Made by a program: the position numbers and the translations under genes. Below the pieces are notes generated by a model, which worked only from the letters and a program-made list of their open reading frames with translations, ran no database searches and had not been told where the DNA came from. This document shows, piece after piece, positions 34,440 to 48,857 of a stretch of DNA of 64,000 nucleotides (the stretch's first letter is position 1; the number at the start of each line of letters is the position of its first letter). Origin of the DNA: Delphinus delphis (Eukaryota > Chordata > Mammalia > Artiodactyla > Delphinidae); contig NC_082694.2 in NCBI RefSeq assembly GCF_949987515.2, positions 43,052,451 to 43,116,450 of the forward strand, given 5' to 3'.

Positions 34440-35850
34440 GGATGTTTTTTACGTGGGAGCATCCTTGTGTACACTGTGTGTGTTCAATGTCTTTGGTGTG
34501 AGGGCTGGTTTTGATATAGACTCCAGCCACATCTTTCCTCAGGGTGTGCTGGACTTTGTCCCCTTGATAGGGGGTGTGGTTGGCGTGGGAGGAGATAAAG
34601 CCTGTACAGGGTGTGATGTAAGACTTGCTCTCTGCTCTGCAGCTGTCACTGCTCTGTCAGGAGTGGAGTCTGCTCTCCAGTTATTGGAGTAGAAGCCCTG
34701 AAGTTCATGTTCAATCAGGCTTCATTGCCCTTGAGTGCATATCCTGCCCCAAAGGAGGTGATTGCTGAAGTGATACCCATGAGGTCACAGAGGACATAGG
34801 CACTTCCTGTGTAGGTGTCTGCAACTCTGCTCAGAAGCAGACCAAAGACACATCCCTTCCCCTCTTGTGTTCATCCCAGATCTAGTGCAAGGCTGTGGTG
34901 TGGAGTAAGCTGGGCCTGAGGTTAGGGCATTCTGAATGCAGGAATTGAGGTGGCTGCAGTGCTGCCTAAGACCTGGGCTGCTTCTGTGGTAGTCTTCTCC
35001 CAGGACCTGTCTGCCCCAGATCCAGCACTAAGCTTCGGTGTAGAGTGGGCAGGACCAGGGTGGTCTCACTATGAGATGAACCATTGCATGCTCCTGCACT
35101 GCATGGCTGATGCTGCCCTGCCTGAACCACACCCAAGTCCCCCAGGCTATCTCTGCACAGCTAGATTCTGAGTCCCGTCTCCGGGCTTGTCTGCCAGTGT
35201 TCCAGCTCTAAGCTGCAGTGTGCCCCTGTGCCATTGCCTTTTGTGTGTGCTGACAATTGTCCCCACTGCCCCACTCAGATCACATCCCAGATACCTATCT
35301 GTGTCTGTGTACCTAGACTAAGTCTTTTCCCAGGACCATACCAAGGTTTGGTGTGGAGTGCGCAGAGCTGGGGTGTTTGCCCTGTTTGGATTGGGGAGTG
35401 TGGCAGTGAGGTGAGAGCCCACAGTACAAGGCTCTCTCCACCATGATTGTTGGCAAACCAGCACACATGCACTCCTCGTGAGTAGAGTCTAGGTTTCTCC
35501 AGCCCTTCTGTCTGTCCCAGTGGTTCTCCCATCAGCTAAGGCGGCTTGTCTCCTCCATGTAGGCCCCCAGGACTGGGATGCCCAGATTGTGGCTTGGGTG
35601 AGGGTGAGGGTTCTCCAGAGCAGACCTTCCCTTCCTTTCAGATCCTTCGCAGGGGTGCAGGTCCTAACCCAATGACTTTCTTCTGTCCTACCCTCTTACA
35701 TGGAGATCTTTCTTGCAGCTTTGGTTATATAGGAGTTCTGCCTGTTTCCAGTCAGTTTTCTGTAAGAATTGTCCCATATATAGATATATTCTTGATGTTT
35801 GTGGGGGGAGATGAACTCCTTGTCCTGCTAGTTCACCATCTTGATCCTGC
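34440..35850 (-). repeat. 5' UTR of the inner L1
   Basis: A GC-richer block between the ORF1 remnant and the 'gttcaccatcttgatcctgc' border, with loosely repeated 'caggacctgtctgcc' type units. The open frames here (up to 154 codons) lie in overlapping frames on both strands and show no domain. Confidence 0.65.
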
Positions 35851-35857
35851 TCTCTCT

Positions 35858-38800
35858 GGGTTATTTGTTTTTTGGATATTGAGTTGTATGAGCTGCTTGT
35901 ATATTTTAGATATTAACCCCCTGTTGGTTGCATCATTTGCAAATATTTTCTCCCATTCTTTAGGTTGTCTTTTTTTTAGATGGTTTCCTTTGCTGTGTGA
36001 AAGCTTTTAAATTTAATTAGGCCACATTTATTTATTTTTGCAAAAGCAAAATTTCTCTTGATTTCAGAGATCGGGCCAAGAAAATACTGCTACAGTTTAT
36101 GTCAGAGTGTTGTGCATATGTGCTCTTCTAGGAGTTGTATGCTTTCCATTCTTACATTTAGGTCTTTCAACCATTTTGAGTTTACTTTTGTACGAGGCAT
36201 GAGGGAATATTCTAATCACGTGGCTGTCCAGTATTCCTAGCACCACTTGTTGAATAAACTGTCTTTTCTGCATTGTTTTCTGCATTATTCTGGCCTCTTT
36301 TGTCATAGGTTAATTGACTGTATGTGTGGGGGTTTACTTCTGAGCTGTCTATTCTGGTCCATTGATCTATATGTCTTTTATTATGCCAGTACCATGCTGT
36401 TTTGATTACTGTAGCTTTGTTGTCTGATGTCTGGAATGGTTATAACTCCAGATTTCTTCTTTTCTCTCAAGATTGCTTTGGAAATTTGAGGTCTTTTGTG
36501 GTTCTATATGAATTTAAACATTATTTGTTGTGGTTCTGTGAAAAATGTCAAGGGTATTTTGATAGGAATTGCACTAAATCTATAGATTGCTTTCAGTAAT
36601 ATGGCCATTTTAACAATATTAATTCTTCCAATCCAAGAGCATAGGGTATCTTTCCATTTCTTTGTATCATCTTCAGTTTCCTTCCTCAGTGTTTTATAGT
36701 TTTCAGAGTATAGGTATTTCACTTCCATGGTTAAGTATACTCCTAGGTATTTTATTCTTTTTGATGTGTTTTAAAAAGGAATTTTTTTTTTTACTTTCTG
36801 ATAATTTATTATTAGTGTATAAAAACACAGCAGATTTCTGTATATTAATCTTGTATCCTGCACCCTTGCTGAATTCATTTATTAGTTCTAACAGATTTTT
36901 GTTAGAGACTTTAGAGTTCTTCATATAAAGTATTATGTCAACTACAAATACTGACAGTTCTACCTCTTCCTTTCCAATTTGGCTAACTTTTATTTCTATT
37001 GCTGTGACTAAAACTTCTTCTACTATGTTTAATGAAGTGGTGAGAGTAGAAATCCTTGTCTTGTTTCTAAATATAGCACGAATATTTTAAGCTTTTTCAC
37101 TTTTAAGTATGATGTTGGCTATGGGTTTGTCAAAAACGGCCTTTATATGTTGAGATTTGTTCCCTCTCTACCTACCTTGGTGAGAGTTTTTATCATGAAT
37201 AGATGTTGAATTTTGTCAAATGCTTTTTCTGCACCTATTGAGATGATCAGGTGGTTTTTGTCTTTCCTTTTGTTAATGTGGTGTATCACATTGATTTGCC
37301 TTATGGGAATTCCCTTGGATATGACTTTTTCTCTTGCTGCTTTTAGAATTCTCTTTCTATCTTTAACTTTTGCCATTTTAATTATGTCTTGGTATAGGTC
37401 TATTTGGGTTCATCTTGATTTGGGACCTCTGTGCTTCCTATACCTAGATTTTTTTTTCCTTCTTTAGGTTGGAGAAGTTTTCAGCCATAATTTCTTCAAT
37501 CAGTTTTTCAAAACCCTTCTTTCTTTCTTTTCCTTCTGGAACCACTATAATGCAAATGTTGGCACATTTGATGTTATACCAGAGATCTCATATGTTGTAC
37601 TCATATTGTTTCATTTGTTTGTCTGCTGTTCTGATTGGATGATTTCCATTATTATTCTATCTTCCAGATCACTTATGCATTCTTCTGTGTCATTTAGTAT
37701 GCTATTCATTGTTCCTAGTATGCTTTTTATCTCACATATTGAATTATCTATTCTTGTTTGCTGCTTCTTTATAATTTCTAGTTCCTCATGAAAATAATCT
37801 GTGTTTAGATCAATCTTCTTCCCTAATTCAGTTAGCTGTATTATTACCAGTATTTTGAATTAGCTGTTTGGTAAATTGCCTATTGCTGTTTCATTATTTT
37901 TTCAGAGGTTTTCTCTTGCTCTTTCAATTAAGCTTAGTTCCTTTCCCTTTTCATTTTATTTAACTTTCTCTGTCTCTACGAATTTAGGTGAAATAGCTAC
38001 CTACTTTGGTCTTGAAGGGGTGTTCTTATGTGGGAGTGTACCTATGTAAACTGCATGTGCTCAGTGCCTTGGTGATAGGGCTGAATTTGATGTGGATGCC
38101 AGTCATGTCTTTTCTCAGGGAGTGCTGGCAGCTATCACCTTGGTAGGGGGTGTGGCTGGTGATAGAAGAGCTAGAGTCTGAGAGGGGTGTGAGGCGGGAC
38201 TTCCTTTCTGCTCAGTGGCCATCACTGCCCTGTCAGGGGTGTGGGTCTTCTTGCAAGTTGCTACAATAGAAGACCTGAGAGTTGGGCTCAAGCTAGCTCT
38301 GTTCGCTTTAATCGTGTGTTTTTCCTTCTCCCCACACTGGGACCTTTGCCCCAAAGGAGGGGAGTGCTGAAGCAAGGAGAGCCTGTGTGCTTTACAGAGG
38401 TCCAATGCTCTGCCTGTGTAGGCATCCGGGGCTCTGCTCATACAAAGCCCATGGTGGCATTTTTCCCCTGCTGTGGCCACCCTGGATCTAGTGCTAGACT
38501 ATGGCAGGGAGTGAGCAGGGCCAGAGCGTTCACTTGGCTTGGGCTAGGGACCTTTCTCTGCCATGCCAGGGGGCAAACCAGCACATGCACACTCCTCAGG
38601 AGTGGAGTCTAGACTTCTCCAGTCTATCTGTCCCAATGCTTTTCCAATTAGCCAAATGGGCTTGTCTCCTATACATAGGACCCCAGGACTGGGATACCCA
38701 GTCTGTGGCTCGACCCACTCACTACCCAGGGTGACTGTCTGCCTGTGCAATCTCCCTTTTCCTCTTGGTCCCCTCCAAGGGGCACAGATCCTGACCCAAT

Positions 38801-39150
38801 GCTTCTCTTCCTATCCTACCCAAATACGTGTGTATCTTTCTTGCAGCATTGTTGTCTTTTTAAAAATTTTATTTATTTATTTATTCATTTTTGTCCATGC
38901 CATGCAGTGTGTGGGATCTTAGTTCCCCGACCAGGGATCGAATCCATGCCCCCTGCCTTGGAAGCACAGAGTCTTAACCACTGAACCGCCAGGGAAGTCC
39001 CCTCAGCATTGGTTTTATGAGTCTTTCTGCCAGTTTCCAGTTAGTTTTCCATGGGAATTGTTCCACCTGCAGATATATTTTTGAGGTGTCTGTGGGGGGG
39101 GAAATAAGCTCCACATCGTCCACCATCTTGATCTCCCTTCTCGCTAATTT
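35858..39150 (-). mobile_element. Outer L1, 5' part, internally deleted
   Basis: It resumes the outer L1 at ORF2 (from 'gggttatttgttttttgg') and runs to a 5' UTR border 'cgtccaccatcttgatctcc' near 39118-39137. At about 37303 the sequence jumps from the reverse-transcriptase region ('cacattgatttgcc') to ORF1 C-terminal sequence ('ttatgggaattcccttgg'), a deletion of about 2.3 kb compared with the L1 at 21152. The active-site area near 36925-36955 reads FVVD instead of FADD. It carries a SINE at 38853-39001. Confidence 0.85.
38853..39001 (-). mobile_element. Shorter tRNA-derived SINE in L1 5' UTR
   Basis: It has an AT-rich tail side 'tttatttatttatttattc', then 'gggatcttagttccccgacc' and an 'accgccagggaagtccc' end. 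This is the other common cetartiodactyl tRNA-derived layout (Bov-tA / early CHR type). A short 'cagcattg' duplication flanks it (about 38844 and 39003), and removing it restores continuous L1 sequence. Confidence 0.75.
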
Positions 39151-41555
39151 CTTTTTATTCGACTACATAAAGATAACACAGAACCTCTCTTTTGTGACAG
39201 TAGTTAGAGGAATCAGTTGTTTGAACACACTCCTTGTTCTTCCCAATACAACTAAGCCATCATCATAGAATATCCTGCAGTTTTCCACATCAGGAGACCA
39301 GATATTCAATTCATAACATTTAAAGTGTACAATATTAGTCAGTAAAAGAATCCCAAATCAAAAACAGTAAGGAAAATTGGAATCTCTCTGAGAGTCCAGA
39401 AGTAGGGTGGACTCCAGACAAGGTATAATCAAAGTTCAGCTCCCTTTCTCCCCAGTTCTCTTGGCCCTCCCCTTAACTGTATGCATGCTTTCTCCTCTGG
39501 ATGACTTCTCAATAACAGCCAACATAGCTTTTTGCAACAGACAACTCTTCCTTATATATCCAACAAGAGAAAAAAAAGCCTCTCCCCTACCCACAAAATA
39601 AACTTTCTTCCCCAAGAATTTAGATGAGCCTTGTTAGGCCATGTTGCCACAGTTGGGCCATAGGAATGCTGTGTGCTGATTGGCTGAAGATTGGCTTCCT
39701 GAATCAATGACTAGCAAGTAGGATGAGATTACCAAGATGGACTTTGTGAGTCTAGGCCTTAAAATAAGATTCAGCTATGGAGTTGGAAACACTTCTGACT
39801 CTCTTGGACAGTGTAGAAGAGCATTGTCTTTCTACACCAAAGGAGAACTGTCTTAGGAAAAAGAGAAAACTGAATCTTGGGTAGCCAATCAATGTGTTCA
39901 ATATTGAGTGGTAGGGCTAGACTGAGCCTGGGGAATGGTGATGGTTATTAAAAAAAAAAAAAAAGAAAAAGCCCCAGAGACTGTTATCTGGACTGTCAGA
40001 AACCCATTCATATCTAATCCAGATTTTTGCAAAGGGAAAACAGATTTTGTATAATGCTGTATTAAGCCCATCCAGCTTGGCCCACACCCAACAATGGCCC
40101 ATAGAATCAAAGGCCAATTTTAGAGGCCTTTGTGCTTCTATAAAACACAAATGTGCTGCATTCCTGATTAGCATATGAATCTGTTGTTGCCATGGCAAGT
40201 ATGATGTTGTATATTGTATGCTATCACTTTAGAACAGGATCTAGAAAACTAAAGGTCCTGGGATAGGAAATGAAAACCTTCTTGGTAATAAGACCAAATG
40301 GAATTATAACTTGGGCATCAAAACTCTGAGAAACATTTATGCAAAATGAGAGGATATTGCTTTTTAAAGAGATTCTTAGATTTCAGTTAAATGAGACTGT
40401 GCTTCACTTATGATTTCTTCTTACTTCCAGATGGTTTTGAAGTACCTTTAACATTTAAACTCATACAATACAGCAGTTAGAAAACAACTAGGAAAGAGAA
40501 GGAAGGATCGATGAAGGAAATGGAAGACAGTGAGAGAAATGTTGGGTGATGTTTGGTTGTATACTCATGTTAGTATTAAAATTTCCTATTAGCCTCCTGG
40601 GTTTATTCTACCACTTGCCTAAAGAAGCAGGTCAGGACGCTGGGTTTTGGAGATACTTCAGCCTCTCTAAATTAAGTGCAAAGGAGGTGGTGGGACAAAC
40701 TCCTAGGCAGGGTGTATCAGTAGCCAAGGATCTGAGTACAGAGGGTCCCTTTTCCTCTGGGTGTTACCAATCCAAAGACTTTGCACTGTGTCTCTGACTC
40801 AGTCATACTTACTACTCTCTATTCCAGCCTGTGAGTAATTATCTGTGTGTTCTATGTCTGACCCAGGGAGAGAAAGGTTATATGCAGGAGTCAAAACGTC
40901 TGGCTATTGTCAATTATCCCAGAATCTCCATGCAATGTGTGTATCAAACTCTTCCTTGTTTGAAACATCCTTGCAGCCACGCCTCCTTTTTAAACAATAC
41001 CCTCCATCATGTACTTTGAATTATGGATCCATTCTTCAACGAGATAGTGTTTGTCTCCCTTCTTTCAAGAATTCATCATAATTGCTGGTCCACAGAGTAC
41101 AGTACTTTTTATGTTCTACTGGAATTATGAGTTTATTAAGTATCTTTTCGATCATTTTTAGGGTTCAAGGCAAGAGGGGGAAGCTGCAGCAGGTACTCAT
41201 TCTGCCATTTTGAATTGAAAGTATTATGCCTACAGTGACATGAAAAACAAATTCAGAATTAAATGGTTTTTCAAACATACTGTTCCTGTATGAGAATCAG
41301 ACACATGTCCTTTTTCTCCATTTCCAGAATCACAGTATGTGATTGGTCATAGCAAGGCCTGTGGTAGGCTGATGATACATACAGAACAGAGCTTGAAAGT
41401 ACGAATGGGCAGCTAGAATCTGTGTGGTAGATAAGAGTCCCTTCAGTGTTGTGGTTCCTTCCCTTAGCCTAATGGTATAAACGGCCACAGCTCACGGGTC
41501 TAGGCTCCTATGTCTTAAAGGATTGCCAATGTTTCTTGTGGACTGTCAAGATCAT
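39151..41555. other. Non-coding stretch, nothing recognised
   Basis: No supported exon. Part of 39400-40180 has the look of an old interspersed repeat, but I could not name it. Open frames up to 93 codons are isolated. Confidence 0.45.
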
Positions 41556-41559
41556 TGAA

Positions 41560-41760
41560 CTTTGGAACTAGGAAGGCTACTAAGAACCTTACAGTAACTC
41601 AGCAAGATAGATGTTACCTCCACTCAGCACATCAGGACACTGAGGCTCAATAAGTCTCAAATGCACAGAGCTACTTATAGTCACGTGCTGAACTTGCCGC
41701 CCCAAAGTCAGCCTCGCTAAGCCAAAGGCCTTTATTCAGTGCTGCATGTAGTAAAGCATA
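41560..41760 (-). repeat. Probable MIR relic
   Basis: 'catcaggacactgaggctca' followed by 'cacagagctacttatagtca' and 'cctttattcagtgctgc' resembles a reverse-strand MIR. Confidence 0.5.
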
Positions 41761-43200
41761 CTTTATATTGCTCCAGCTCAATATGCTGACGCAAACTTCT
41801 ATTGTTTATTCCCACCAAAGATCTCTTAATCATACGAAGTTGTACCGTATGCTGTTTTGGTAATCCAAAGATGGACAAATATTGGCAATCTCATATGGTT
41901 CAATCTGATATATTGTCCTTTAATTGTGTAATGAGATGGAGAAATTTTTCTTTTAGAAGTCAATGTATGAATTCCTCATAGAAGTGTCTTGAGCTTGTTG
42001 GGAATTTACTTTGGTAAGACAGCTTGAAGTAGGCAGATCCTTTCCAAGAACGGGTGACAAGATTTCTAATGGAGAATCAGTTTGCACTTGAGGTGAAGCA
42101 GAATGAGGCAACAGGATGCTTACATAGAGTGAAAACTCTGGAAATGAGTGGAAGGCACTAGGAGACTTAGCACTTCCTCAAGATGATGAAAATAGATGTC
42201 TGAGGCAACCTTATCTAGATCTCAAGGATAAAGGAAGCTTCAGCTGGTATCCAAGATACTACGGTTCCATATTATTTCTTGAACAGTCAGCATCCTGAGT
42301 GAGGAACCAAAGTGTGTTTACTCATATGGTAGTGGTAGGCATTCATTAAAAGTTAACTGAACTGTCGAACAATCATCCCAATTAGACTGTCCGCATTTTG
42401 CTGAATGTCACATATGATCTAAATTTTCTGTAGTGCTTTGAGCATGTGCTAGAAACTTACAAAGCATTAATTTAAAAAGCTTAGATTCTGATAGACTGAC
42501 AGTCAACTTCAAGGCTGGTAAAGATCATCTACTAAGATATGTAAATTAACCTTTGTTCCAGGGAAAATGAAATCATAAGCTAATAAGCTGGTCATGTAAC
42601 AGAAGGGTGCCACTCACTCTTATTGATAAACATATTGGGCAGTAGCAAGATTCAGGCCCTGGGCTGTCCATCTACTATGTCATTTAAAGTACAGACTAAT
42701 GCTAAGTGTAGGGTGTGAGTGATTTCCAAGTTCTCTACCTGAGCGTGTGTGTGTGTGTGTGTGTGTGTTCTCTAATTTACGTCTTGGTCATATGTGTGTA
42801 TTATCTTTCCCCAATAATGTATAAGCTTCTTAAATACAGATGCCGAGTTTTCCATTTCTTTAATATTTTCTCTCTGGTGTATTTTCTTGTGATTACTAAT
42901 ATTTTAATAATAAATAATTGAAGTTTAATCTTATTCTATATGAATTAGAAGAACAAGGGAAAGAGTTTATAACTAATTTTTAAATATTCTTAAATATTCT
43001 AAATTTTTAACTACATTATACTAGAAAATAATGAATTGAGGAATCTCAATATTAAATCCCTCATTAAGCGCATATTTAAACATGCCTTTGTCTTGTATTT
43101 AAGATAATGAATCATCTGTATTACTACATTACTGTCATCATACAGGAGTAATATGATATTTAGTGACTATTAGAAATCTCCATTTAGGAAAAACATTTTG
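41761..43200. other. Non-coding DNA downstream of the minus-strand gene
   Basis: AT-rich DNA with a GT microsatellite. No gene or clear mobile element was seen. Confidence 0.45.
42744..42769. repeat. (GT)n microsatellite
   Basis: About 12 GT units. Confidence 0.9.
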
Positions 43201-43227
43201 GAGAAAAAAACCACTGAGATTAAATAA

Positions 43228-43233
43228 TTTATT
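43228..43233 (-). terminator. Candidate polyadenylation signal AATAAA
   Basis: Plus-strand TTTATT reads AATAAA on the gene strand, 1.73 kb beyond the stop codon. Other candidates are ATTAAA at 43298-43303 and a proximal AATAAA at 44132-44137. Which is used cannot be told from the sequence alone. Confidence 0.4.
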
Positions 43234-43905
43234 ATCATTGCTAAGATGAACACATATACTTGATGAGTCAATTTTATGCAGAACTTTAAAAAAATAGTTT
43301 TAATACAGTATCAAAATTTACACAAGTATTTTGTCAAAAGACCAGTGTTCCTTGTATTAGCTTCTGCAGGCTCTACTGCAGGCACAGAAGCTTGTTTTAA
43401 ATGTCTTCAGAGTGTAGGAATACAACAATTTAATGATGAAGGCTTTTCAAGAGAAGGTGTAAATATAGCAATTTTCTTTTATAGAGTAATAATATTCTTA
43501 AAATATATAACATTTTAAAAGAAAAGCTTAAATGGTAACCCAATTACAATAATTAGAGAATTCTATAGCAAATTAATTCATAAATATTTTCTGAGACCAG
43601 AGGGCTGCTTTTTCATCACAATAACATTCAAAAAAGTGTAACAATTCCTTCACCAATGACAATTAATACATGTGTAATGAGCCTGTTTAAAAACAAGAGC
43701 AACAACAGAATATCTGCTATGAATCAAATCTAAGTAATTTAGAAGAAAACTGGGAATTGTTGCATTCCTACTTTTATAATCTTAAACTACAATATAAAGT
43801 TAGCATTCGTTCACAGGCCTCTTGCACATTCATACAAGAAACTATCGTTGCATTTGGATAAACACAAAATACCTATCATAGCATTTCCAATACACACAGT
43901 CTATT

Positions 43906-43936
<31 letters not shown>

Positions 43937-43944
43937 TATATATA
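43906..43944. repeat. (TA)n microsatellite in 3' UTR
   Basis: Two TA runs joined by an 'aaaa' step. Confidence 0.9.
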
Positions 43945-44959
43945 CACCAAAAATAAGGAAAGCAAAGCAAAGCTAGCACACCTCCTTTTCAAACCTCAAG
44001 CAATCTGAACAAGAGCTTTTAGCTTCAATAATGAAGGACATGCGTCAGTTTCATAAAATGTTAGATAACTGCTGTAGGCTAAGAAAGCTTTTTTCATAAA
44101 TGCAGTGCAATATTTTAAAGTTTACAGAAAGTTTATTAAGTATAACAGCATGTCTAGAAATTAAATTGTAGAAATTAACATCTCACGGCTGGAAACACTT
44201 AGAAAAATTGTTTGCTTGTTCTTTAATTGAAACTGTTAATATTAACATTAATGAATACACTGAAGATGGAGGTTGATGTGTTCCCAAGATGTGTCTTCAT
44301 GAGCAATACATTAAGATGAAAAGAAAGGATATATTTACTTTGATCAATTAAAATAAATGGTACTCGCTGATAAGCACCTGACAAAGTCCTGCTACCCTCC
44401 TAGCTGGTAAGGAAAATTTATGTGGTATTTTTAGCACCTCAAAAGTCAAAACGAAATCCCAGAAACCTAATCTTATCTTGCGTTCAAATCAATTATGCAT
44501 CAGGAACTAGTATTTTATTAACTAAAATATAATAGGTGACCAACTCTCCAACTTGGGAAGCTGGAAACCACCTCTTATCTTGAACAATATGGTAGAACAC
44601 TCCCACCATTATATGCAATGATTCAATTCTATCAAAACCACAGAGGCTCTACTGGACTCTTCCAATCATGCAGGTTTCCCAATTACAATTTTCCATCTGA
44701 AGAGTCAAAAACTTTTAGTTCTAATGAAAATATTGGTACCAAAATGGTGATTTTCAAAGCTACCTTGTTTCAGATTGACTGTTGTGAACATTGAAGTGAG
44801 AGACAAAATACAACTTCAGTTACACTAAAGATTTTAGAGGGAAAATATGTGCAATGTACAATCACTCCATGTTATTCCATGAGTCCAGGTTTGTGAAAAT
44901 CCACTCTTTTCTTCTGTCTCTCTGGCAGTGGTGATGTCATGTTTGAAAGAGAGTCCTTC

Positions 44960-47048
<2,089 letters not shown>

Positions 47049-47062
47049 GACACAAATATTTT
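47049..47062. repeat. Left target-site duplication of the intronic L1
   Basis: gacacaaatatttt is repeated exactly at 52898-52911 on the far side of the L1. Confidence 0.95.
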
Positions 47063-47794
47063 TTTACATCTTTATTGGAGTATAATTGCTTTACAATGGT
47101 GTGTTAGTTTCTGCTTTATAACAAAGTGAATCAGTCATACATATACATATGTCCCCATATCTCTCCCCTCTTGTGTCTCCCTCCCACCCTCCCTCTCCCA
47201 GCCCTCTAGGTGGTCACAAAGCACCAAGCTGATCTCCCTGTGCTATGCGGCTGCTTCCTACTAGCTATCTATTTTACATTTGGTAGTGTATATATGTCCA
47301 TGCCACTCTCTCACTTTGTCAGAGCTTACCCTTCCCTCTCCCCATATCCTAAAGTCCATTCTCTAGTAGGTCTGTGTCTTTATTCCCGTCTTACCCCTAG
47401 GTTCTTCATGACCATTTTTTTTTCTTAAATTCCATATATATGTGTTAGCATACGGTATTTGTCTTTCTCTTTCTGACTTACTTCACTCTGTATGGATGGA
47501 CTCTGGGTCCATCCACCTCATTACAAATAGCTCAATTTCGTTTCTTTTTATGGCTGAGTAATATTCCATTGTATATATGTGCCACATCCTCTTTATCCAT
47601 TCATCCGATGATGGACACTTAGGTTGTTTCCATGTCCTGGCTATTGTAAATAGAGCTGCAATGAACATTTTGGTACATGACTCGTTTTGAATTATGGTTT
47701 TCTCAGGGTATATGCCCAGTAGTGGGATTGCTGGGTCATGTGGTAGTTCTATTTGTAGTTTTTTAAGGAACCTCCATACTGTTCTCCATAGTGG

Positions 47795-48070
47795 CTATTC
47801 ACATTCCCACCAGCAGTGCAATAGTGTTCCCTTTTCTCCACACCCTCTCCAGCATTTATTGTTTCTAGATTTTTTGATGATGGCCATTCTGACCGGTGTG
47901 AGATGATATTTCATTGTAGTTTTGAGTTGCATTGCTCTAATGATTAATGCTGTTGAGCATTCTTTCATGTGTTTGTTGGCAGTCTGTATATCTTCTTTGG
48001 AGAAATGTCTATTTAGGTCTTCTGCCCATTTTTGGATTGGGTTGTTTGTTTTTTTGTTATTGAGCTGCAT
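47795..48070 (-). pseudogene. L1 ORF2 C-terminal fragment
   Basis: The frame reads [20 protein letters not shown] and [19 protein letters not shown]. The latter is the cysteine/histidine-rich C-terminal segment typical of L1 ORF2. It continues out of frame at 47483-47668 ([27 protein letters not shown]). Confidence 0.85.
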
Positions 48071-48074
48071 GAGC

Positions 48075-48407
48075 TCAAGTTCCCTCTATGCCTACTTTCT
48101 GCAGGGTTTTTATCATAAATGGGCGTTGAATTTTGTCGAAAGATTTCACTGCATTTATTGAGAGAATCATATGGTTTTTCTCCTTCAGTTTGTTAACATG
48201 GTTTATCACATTGATTGATTTGCATATATTGAAGAATCCTTGCATTCCTGGAATAAACCCCACTTGATCATGGTGTATGATCCTTTTAATGTGCTGTTGG
48301 ATTCTGTTTGCTAGTATTTTGTTGAGGATTTTTGCATCCATGTTCATCAGTGATATTGGCCTGTAGTTTTCTTTCTTTCTGACATCCTTGTCTGGTTTTG
48401 GTATCAA
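48075..48407 (-). pseudogene. L1 ORF2 reverse transcriptase N-terminal fragment
   Basis: [20 protein letters not shown] and [19 protein letters not shown] are the fingers and early palm of the L1 reverse transcriptase. The first catalytic-aspartate motif, usually DAEKAFD, reads NAVKSFD here. Immediately after, the 1.3-kb deletion removes the FADD motif. Confidence 0.85.
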
Positions 48408-48857
48408 GGTGATGGTGGCCTCGTAGAATGAGTTTGGGAGTGTTCCTCCCTCTGCTATATTTTGGAAGAGTTTGAGAAGGATAGGTGTTAGCTCTTCTCT
48501 AAATGTTTAATAGAATTCGCCTGTGAAGCTATCTGGTCCTGGGCTTTTCTTTGTTGGAAGATTTTTAATCACAGTTTCAATTTCAGTGCTTGTGTTTGGT
48601 CTGCTCATATTTTCTACTTCTTCCTGATTCAGTCTTGGCAGGTTGTGCATTTCTAAGAATTTGTTCATTTCTTCCAGGTTGTCCATTTTATTGCCATAGA
48701 GTTGCTTGTAGTAATCTCTCATGACCTTTTGTATTTCTGCAGTGTCAGTTGTTGTTTCTCCTTTTTCATTTCTAATTCTATTGATTTGAGTCTTCTCCCT
48801 TTTTTTTCTTGATGAGTCTGGCTAATGGTTTATAGTTTTGTTTATCTTCTCAAAGAA

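Larger units (their letters stand above)
29547..35857 (-). mobile_element. Inner full-span L1, minus strand
   Basis: A complete-span L1 runs from 3' UTR (29547-29830) through ORF2 and ORF1 to a 5' UTR ending 'gttcaccatcttgatcctgc' near 35831-35850. The flanking sequence gggttattt is present on both sides (29538-29546 and 35858-35866), consistent with a target duplication in the outer L1. Two SINEs interrupt it (30197-30511 and 33015-33233). An internal deletion of roughly 1.1 kb at about 31607 joins two distant ORF2 segments and removes the reverse-transcriptase catalytic part. Frames are broken throughout. Confidence 0.85.
43210..44959 (-). other. 3' UTR of the minus-strand gene
   Basis: This is the region between the stop codon at 44960-44962 and the candidate polyadenylation signals. 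It is AT-rich, free of SINE and L1 insertions despite their density nearby, and contains a TA microsatellite at 43906-43944. An 80-codon plus-strand frame at 43276-43518 overlaps its end and is probably accidental. The 3' border is uncertain by several hundred bases. Confidence 0.55.

Noticed and set aside
35546..36010. 154-codon plus-strand frame with hydrophobic segments
   Set aside because: It crosses the junction between the inner L1 5' UTR and the outer L1 ORF2 antisense, so it is a chimeric chance frame.
38881..39000. Possible tRNA gene suggested by tRNA-like boxes in the SINEs
   Set aside because: The tRNA similarity belongs to tRNA-derived SINE heads. No intact cloverleaf tRNA is recognisable in the window.
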